From contig NZ_WWGH01000001.1 in the NCBI RefSeq assembly GCF_009865135.1, positions 5,208,001-5,272,000 on the forward strand: a DNA stretch of 64,000 nucleotides, written 5' to 3'. A program made the translations under genes and the position numbers. This document shows positions 59,349 through 64,000 of this stretch, in pieces. How positions within the stretch are numbered: the first letter of the stretch is position 1; each line of letters opens with the position of its first letter. The notes beneath the pieces were generated by a model. It saw only the letters and a program-made list of their open reading frames with translations. It did not search any database and was not told the DNA's origin. The DNA is from Streptomyces sp. SID8374 (GTDB lineage: Bacteria > Actinomycetota > Actinomycetes > Streptomycetales > Streptomycetaceae).

Positions 59349-60206
59349 CTATGGGGTGACGGTGTCCCAGAACGCGGCCAGCGCCTCGGCCGTCTCGTGC
59401 GGACGGGCGGTGTTGGGGGAGTGCTCGGCCCCGGCGATCGTGGTGCGGTGGGCGCCGAGCCGCCGGGCCATCGCGTCGAACTGCTCCACCGGCCATACGT
59501 CGTCGCGCTCGCCGGACAGGACGTGGACGGGCAGCCCGAGGGCGGCCAGCTCGTCCACCCGGTCCGGTTCGGCGGAGAGCTGGGCGCCGGTGGCGATCAG
59601 CTGCGCCGGGTTGTGGCGCAGCCAGCGCCGCCGCAGGTCCTCGCCGTCCCCGGTGTCCGCCTCCTGCGGCGGGTCCATGGCCCGCATCGCCTCCCACACC
59701 TCGTCCATGGTGAGCACGGAGAGCGCGTCGCTCAGCATCTTCACCTTCTCCTGCTGGGCGGCGACGACCTCGGCGGGGCCGGAGGACATCAGCGTCAGCG
59801 AGCGGAACGGGGTGGGGTCCAGCAGGACGGCGGCACGGGAGATCTGACCGCCGAGCGAGTGCCCGAGCAGGTGCAGCGTCCCCTCGCCCCCGGTCAGGGC
59901 CGCCGCCTGGGCGAGCACATCGCGGGCCAACTCCCCTTGCGCGTACGACTCCTGCTGGTCCGTCCCCTCCGACTCGTACTGCCCGCGGCCGTCGACGGCG
60001 ACGACCCGGTACCCGGCCGCGCACAGCGGTTCGAGGAGCGCGATGAAGTCCTCCTTGCTGCCGGTGTACCCGGGCAGCAGGAGGGCGGTGGCGCGTACGG
60101 GTGCGTCCGCCGGTACGGCGTCCAGGACGGCGAAGTCGCCGCGCTCGGTACGCAGGACACGGGGGGTGGCGCAGGCGGGCGGAGTGAAAGTGGACGGGCG
60201 GCTCAT
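59349..60206 (-). CDS. Alpha/beta hydrolase
   Basis: 285 residues. LLLPGYTGSKEDFIALLEPL gives the oxyanion region, GRGQYES the next strand, and GHSLGGQISRAA the nucleophile elbow (Ser ~130). The aspartate is in SGERDDVWPVEQFD and the histidine in AGAEHSPNTARPHE. No signal peptide. It could be an esterase, lipase or lactonase. It is convergent with the NYN gene, the stops three bases apart. Confidence 0.9.
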   Translation of the reverse strand: MSRPSTFTPPACATPRVLRTERGDFAVLDAVPADAPVRATALLLPGYTGSKEDFIALLEPLCAAGYRVVAVDGRGQYESEGTDQQESYAQGELARDVLAQAAALTGGEGTLHLLGHSLGGQISRAAVLLDPTPFRSLTLMSSGPAEVVAAQQEKVKMLSDALSVLTMDEVWEAMRAMDPPQEADTGDGEDLRRRWLRHNPAQLIATGAQLSAEPDRVDELAALGLPVHVLSGERDDVWPVEQFDAMARRLGAHRTTIAGAEHSPNTARPHETAEALAAFWDTVTP

Positions 60207-60520
60207 GGGGCGAGGCTATCGCCGGGGCGGGGTGGGGGCATCACCGGGCGGGGCGGGCGGGGGCCCGGCAGCCCGGGGCCGGGGCGGGGCCGCGTTGCCG
60301 GGGACCCGGCACCCCGGGGCCAGGCGGGGCCGTGTTGCCGGGCGCCTGGCCGTGCCGGGCCTTGTGCGGGGCGCACGGGGAGCGCCGAGCGCGTAGCGGG
60401 GCGGACCGGGGGCCTCGTGCAGGGCACACAGGCGCCCCTGCCCGGCGCCCCCGGCAGCGCGAAAAGGCCCCGGCCCCCGCATCTGCGGAGGCCGGGGCCT
60501 CAAGCGGTCTCGCCGGACCG
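60207..60520. other. Low-complexity G/C-rich spacer
   Basis: Between the hydrolase start and the helicase stop lies 314 bp of GGGGC/CCCGG-type sequence with repeated CCCGG(C)A and GGGGCC(A)GGCGGGGCCG blocks (for example around 60271-60340). It carries the helicase terminator at its right end. No gene is credible here. Confidence 0.6.
60465..60500 (-). terminator. Terminator of the DEAD-box helicase gene
   Basis: An 11-bp stem (60465-60475 with 60490-60500) encloses an inner 4-bp stem. On the minus strand it is followed by four T residues, the closest to a classical intrinsic terminator in this window. Confidence 0.85.
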
Positions 60521-62803
60521 TCAGCTCTCGGTCGTCGCCGTGGCCTTGCCCGCGGCGCGGGTGGCGCGGCGGCGGCGGGGCTTCGCCTCGGCGGCGGCCT
60601 CGCTCACCACGGCCTCGGCCTCGGAGACCACGGCGGCCTCCTGGGTCGCGGTCGAGGTGACGCTGCGGGTCGCCCGGCGGCGGCGCGGCTTGGCCTCGGC
60701 CTCGACGGCGGCCGGAGCCTCCGGGGCGGCGGCTTCGGCGGGGGCCGCGGCCTTCGCCCGCGATGCCCGCTTCGGCTTCGACTCGGTCTCCGTACCGGCG
60801 TCGGCCGTGAGCGGCTTGGCCGTCCTGGAGGCCTTGGACGCCTTGGGGGCCGACTCCGTCTTCGGCCGGCTCGTGGTGCGGGCCGGGCGGCGGCGGGTCT
60901 TCGACTCGGGCTCCGGCTCGGAGGCCGGGGCGATCTGGAAGTCCACCTCGTCGGCGGGCTTCACGATCCGGGTGCGGCGGCGCGGCTTGGTCGGGGCCGG
61001 CTCGGCGACCGGCTCCGCGACGCCCGCGGCGACGGCCACGGTCTGGAACCCGGCCTCCACCGGGGCAGCGGCGGCGGGAACCTGCGCCACGGCCTCGGCC
61101 ACCGGCTTGGCGGCGGCGCGGCTGCGGCGGCGGCGCGGCTTGGTCTCCGCGACGGTCTCAACGACCGGCTCGGCCTCGACGGCGGCCACGGTCTCGGCGG
61201 CGTGAGCCACCTGCGCGGGAGCCACCGGAGCGGGAGCCACCGGAGCCGGGGCCTCGGCGACCGCCACGGCCGCCTCGGTCACGGTGTCGGCCGCGCTGAC
61301 CCGCGTACGGCGACGGCGGCGCGGCGTACGGGGAGCCTCGGGGGCCTCGTCACCGGCCGGGGCGCCCGGCGTGGCCTCCTTGGCGGGGGCGGGCACCGTC
61401 GCGGCGCCCTCCTCCGCCGCGGACCCGCCACGGGTGCGGCGGCGCTGACGCGGCGTACGCGTCCGGGGCTCGCGCTCCTCACGGGCCGGAGCCGGGGCGG
61501 CGGACTTGCGGCCGCGGCCACCGGTCTCGCCGAGGTCCTCGACCTCCTCCGCGCGCAGACCCGCACGGGTCCGCTCGCCACGCGGCAGCACACCCTTGGT
61601 GCCCGCCGGGATGCCGAGCTCCTCGAAGAGGTGCGGCGAGGTGGAGTACGTCTCCGGGGGGTCCGGGAACTTCAGGTCCAGCGCCTTGTTGATCAGCTGC
61701 CAGCGCGGGATGTCGTCCCAGTCGACCAGCGTGATCGCGATGCCCTTCGCCCCCGCGCGGCCGGTGCGGCCGATGCGGTGGAGGTAGGTCTTCTCGTCCT
61801 CGGGCGACTGGTAGTTGATGACGTGGGTCACACCCTCGACGTCGATGCCGCGCGCGGCGACATCGGTGCAGACGAGGACGTCGACCTTGCCGTTGCGGAA
61901 GGCGCGCAGCGCCTGCTCGCGGGCGCCCTGGCCGAGGTCGCCGTGGACCGCGCCGGAGGCGAAGCCGCGCTTCTCCAGCTGCTCGGCGATGTCGGCGGCC
62001 GTCCGCTTCGTACGGCAGAAGATCATCGCGAGCCCGCGGCCCTCGGCCTGGAGGATGCGGGAGAGCATCTCCGGCTTGTCCATGTTGTGCGCGCGGTAGA
62101 CGTGCTGGACCGTGTTCTTCACGGTCGTGCCCTCGTCGTCGGGCGAGGTGGCGTTGATGTGGGTCGGCTGCGACATGTAGCGGCGGGCGAGGCTGATGAC
62201 GGCACCGGGCATGGTGGCCGAGAACAGCATCGTCTGGCGCTTGGGCGGCAGCATCGTGATGATGCGCTCCACGTCGGGCAGGAAGCCCAGGTCCAGCATC
62301 TCGTCGGCCTCGTCGAGGACGAGCCCGCGGATGTGGGAGAGGTCCAGCTTGCGCTGGCCCGCCAGGTCCAGCAGACGGCCCGGGGTGCCGACGATCACAT
62401 CGACGCCCTTCTTGAGGGCCTCGACCTGGGGCTCGTAGGCCCGGCCGCCGTAGATCGCGAGAACGCGGACGTTACGGACCTTGCCGGCGGTCAGCAGGTC
62501 GTTGGTGACCTGCTGGCACAGCTCACGGGTGGGGACGACGACGAGCGCCTGCGGCGCGTCGGTCAGCTGCTCGGGCGTGGCACGCCCCGCCTCGACATCG
62601 GCGGGGACGGTCACGCGCTCCAGGAGGGGGAGTCCGAAGCCGAGCGTCTTGCCCGTGCCGGTCTTGGCCTGGCCGATGACGTCGGAGCCGGAGAGCGCTA
62701 CGGGGAGCGTCAGCTCCTGGATGGGGAAGGGGGACATGATGCCGACTGCCTCAAGGGCTTCGGCCGTCTCGGAAAGAATGCCGAGGTCACGGAACGTAGT
62801 CAG
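60521..62803 (-). CDS. DEAD-box RNA helicase with long basic disordered tail; apparent CTG start
   Basis: 760 residues if translation starts at CTG 62803. The conserved N-terminus (TFRDLGILSETAEALEAVGI) extends 22 codons above the first ATG (62737) and supplies the aromatic residue upstream of the Q motif. No ATG, GTG or TTG is available in frame there, and AGAGG stands seven bases before the CTG. The core has SPFPIQE, AKTGTGKT, LDEADEML, SAT, RGIDVEG and HRIGRTGRAG. The last ~350 residues are Ala/Pro/Glu-rich with repeated KPRRRR blocks likely to bind RNA. It resembles RhlE (Rv3211) and, as in mycobacteria, is divergent from a ferritin-fold gene. Confidence 0.9.
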   Translation of the reverse strand: MTTFRDLGILSETAEALEAVGIMSPFPIQELTLPVALSGSDVIGQAKTGTGKTLGFGLPLLERVTVPADVEAGRATPEQLTDAPQALVVVPTRELCQQVTNDLLTAGKVRNVRVLAIYGGRAYEPQVEALKKGVDVIVGTPGRLLDLAGQRKLDLSHIRGLVLDEADEMLDLGFLPDVERIITMLPPKRQTMLFSATMPGAVISLARRYMSQPTHINATSPDDEGTTVKNTVQHVYRAHNMDKPEMLSRILQAEGRGLAMIFCRTKRTAADIAEQLEKRGFASGAVHGDLGQGAREQALRAFRNGKVDVLVCTDVAARGIDVEGVTHVINYQSPEDEKTYLHRIGRTGRAGAKGIAITLVDWDDIPRWQLINKALDLKFPDPPETYSTSPHLFEELGIPAGTKGVLPRGERTRAGLRAEEVEDLGETGGRGRKSAAPAPAREEREPRTRTPRQRRRTRGGSAAEEGAATVPAPAKEATPGAPAGDEAPEAPRTPRRRRRTRVSAADTVTEAAVAVAEAPAPVAPAPVAPAQVAHAAETVAAVEAEPVVETVAETKPRRRRSRAAAKPVAEAVAQVPAAAAPVEAGFQTVAVAAGVAEPVAEPAPTKPRRRTRIVKPADEVDFQIAPASEPEPESKTRRRPARTTSRPKTESAPKASKASRTAKPLTADAGTETESKPKRASRAKAAAPAEAAAPEAPAAVEAEAKPRRRRATRSVTSTATQEAAVVSEAEAVVSEAAAEAKPRRRRATRAAGKATATTES

Positions 62804-63188
62804 GGTGCTGCCTCTTCTGTGAGACGCGGCCCGAGGCGAACGCTGGGGGTCGTACCGTGCCGGGGTTGGTCATCCGGCCGTGGATGGGCCGGGTGGCGCG
62901 GGACCACTGCCGTCGCTCGAGCGCTCGTGCCGCTGAGGGGGCCCCTCATCTGCAGTCGTACGTGTCGTACGCACCGCGTGGAGGGCTGTCGGGTCGGAGC
63001 CGATCGGGCCACCGACCGGGCATCCTCATTCAAAGGACGCGCCCCTGGCACAGGAAAATGCTCAGTAAGCGCAATACCACTGTACCCCGGATTCGCGCAT
63101 GTGTGTTGGACGAATTCATCGGAACGGTGTGATGTCCGCTCCTCACCGGGCCCTTCCGCCCCTCGTCGGGCGGGCTATTGTGCGGTTC
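62804..63188. other. Divergent promoter region and long helicase leader
   Basis: This 385-bp region holds, for the helicase, a candidate -10 box TACAGT (minus strand, 63079-63084). That implies a ~270-base leader containing the 15-base dyad TGAGGGGGCCCCTCA (62934-62948). For the ferritin-fold gene it holds TATTGT at 63176. The middle (~63020-63120) is less G/C-rich than its surroundings. No gene is evident. Confidence 0.5.
63176..63181 (+). promoter_or_regulatory. Leaderless -10 box of the ferritin-fold gene
   Basis: TATTGT is followed by seven bases and the ATG at 63189. No Shine-Dalgarno sequence precedes this ATG, which supports it over upstream in-frame starts. Confidence 0.65.
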
Positions 63189-63935
63189 ATGGAGACGCCT
63201 GACAACGCCACTGATCACCCCGAAGAAGCGCCCGCAGCGACCGGAATCGCCGCCCAGGACTGGGCCACCGCCTCCGCCGAGCCGCAGTACCGCGCCGCGG
63301 TCGTGGACCTGCTGGGCGCCCTCGCCTACGGCGAGCTGGCGGCCTTCGAGCGCCTCGCCGAGGACGCGAAACTCGCGCCGACACTCGGGGACAAGGCGGC
63401 GCTGGCGAAGATGGCCGCCGCCGAGTTCCACCACTTCGAGCAGCTGTCCCACCGGCTCGCCGCCATCGACGAGGACCCGACCGCCGCGATGGAGCCGTTC
63501 GCCAAGGCGCTGGACGACTTCCACCGCCAGACGGCACCGTCCGACTGGCTGGAAGGCCTGGTCAAGGCGTACGTCGGCGACTCGATCGCCAGTGACTTCT
63601 ACCGGGAGGTCGCGGCCCGCCTGGACACCGACACCCGCTCCCTGGTCCTCGCCGTCCTCGACGACACGGGCCACGGGAACTTCGCCGTGGAGAAGGTGCG
63701 CGCCGCGATCGAGGCCGACCCCCGGCTCGGCGGGCGGCTCGCGCTCTGGGCCCGCCGGCTGATGGGCGAGGCGCTGTCGCAGGCCCAGCGGGTGGTCGCC
63801 GACCGCGACGCGCTCTCGACGATGCTGGTGGGCGGTGTCGCGGACGGCTTCGACCTGGCGGAGGTGGGCCGGATGTTCTCCCGGATCACCGAGGCCCACA
63901 CCAAGCGCATGGCCGCGCTGGGGCTGGCCGCGTAA
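63189..63935 (+). CDS. Ferritin-like-fold protein (MiaE-like)
   Basis: 248 residues from the leaderless ATG. The all-helical sequence has a YGELAAFERLAEDAKLAPTLGDKAAL segment, AAEFHHFEQLSHRLAAIDEDP (ExxH-type residues of a ferritin-like site) and later WLEGLVKAYVGDSIASDFYREVA. It resembles actinobacterial ferritin-like proteins distantly related to the tRNA hydroxylase MiaE. The second metal motif looks incomplete, so di-iron binding is uncertain. M. tuberculosis has the same divergent pair (Rv3210c/Rv3211). Confidence 0.85.
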   Translation: METPDNATDHPEEAPAATGIAAQDWATASAEPQYRAAVVDLLGALAYGELAAFERLAEDAKLAPTLGDKAALAKMAAAEFHHFEQLSHRLAAIDEDPTAAMEPFAKALDDFHRQTAPSDWLEGLVKAYVGDSIASDFYREVAARLDTDTRSLVLAVLDDTGHGNFAVEKVRAAIEADPRLGGRLALWARRLMGEALSQAQRVVADRDALSTMLVGGVADGFDLAEVGRMFSRITEAHTKRMAALGLAA

Positions 63936-63949
63936 CCGCCGGCTCCGGG

Positions 63950-64000
63950 CTACTGGGCCGCCGCCGACCTCGTGAGGCGGCGGCCGCGCGGGCGGATCAG
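63950..64000 (-). CDS. C-terminal end of a convergent gene (partial, unidentified)
   Basis: On the minus strand the window edge reads in frame as LIRPRGRRLTRSAAAQ and then TAG (63950-63952). The frame is open to the edge and the stop lies just after the ferritin-fold gene, as expected for a convergent neighbour. Sixteen codons are too few to identify it. Confidence 0.4.
   Translation of the reverse strand: MIRPRGRRLTRSAAAQ

Noticed and set aside
60332..63202. A 956-codon plus-strand open frame opposite the DEAD-box helicase
   Set aside because: Antisense to an unmistakable helicase; composition is Gly/Arg/Leu-biased and it has no matching start region.

Overview
This is chromosomal DNA of a Streptomyces, about 70% G+C with third-codon positions almost saturated in G/C and frequent GTG starts. 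The amfTSBA/amfR cluster, whose AmfS precursor resembles the S. griseus peptide, points to the S. griseus clade. No rRNA, tRNA, prophage, insertion sequence or CRISPR array was seen. Most of the window is conserved core chromosome. Much of 32-53 kb follows the M. tuberculosis gene order fdxC-dapC, dapE-LOG-folP2-(DivIVA-like)-tagA-Rv1211, methyltransferase-sigE-rseA-htrA-tatB, mrp, CBS/MgtE-N protein, corA.

Layout. 1-7.6 kb: the 3' end of one oligopeptide ABC operon (two ATPases, matching the position of bldKD-bldKE), then a complete second operon (binding protein, two permeases, two ATPases). 7.6-19.3 kb: a lipoprotein, a prolyl-oligopeptidase-type peptidase, mshB (mycothiol synthesis) with a DUF6113-type membrane protein, a VanW-type envelope protein, a GNAT-AAA+ fusion protein, a secreted GH55 beta-1,3-glucanase with a palindromic operator, and a DUF4265-type protein. 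19.3-22.6 kb: a minisatellite, a maa-type acetyltransferase, an MFS exporter and an ArsR-type regulator.

22.7-30 kb is the developmental highlight: class III lanthipeptide synthetase amfT, the 43-residue morphogen precursor amfS, the half-transporters amfB and amfA, and the convergent orphan regulator amfR. amfR carries the only in-frame TTA (bldA) codon I noticed in the window and has a perfect AdpA-consensus match upstream. Its product is expected to switch on amfTSBA. AmfT would dehydrate and cyclise AmfS, and AmfB/AmfA would export it as a SapB-like surfactant for aerial growth. A bldK-type peptide importer lies about 20 kb away.

30-42 kb: SirB1-like protein, GNAT protein, ferredoxin, lysine/diaminopimelate genes dapC and dapE, a transglycosylase-like protein, a LOG-family protein, folP, tagA, an enoyl-CoA hydratase and the DUF3117 protein. 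42-46.4 kb: envelope-stress module (ECF sigma factor, ZAS anti-sigma factor, HtrA protease, TatB). 47-53 kb: Mrp, DUF1003 protein, soluble PRC/MgtE-N/CBS protein, lipoprotein, and CorA behind a structured leader. 53-64 kb: SUFU-type protein, MFS transporter, PHP phosphoesterase, MarC, a 50-residue conserved protein, an NYN-domain protein, an alpha/beta hydrolase, a DEAD-box helicase that appears to start at CTG, and a divergent ferritin-fold protein.

Recurring regulatory themes are leaderless promoters (TANNNT six or seven bases before the start codon) in front of at least six genes, long perfect hairpins between convergent genes, and a 22-bp interspersed repeat present in opposite orientations in two intergenic clusters.
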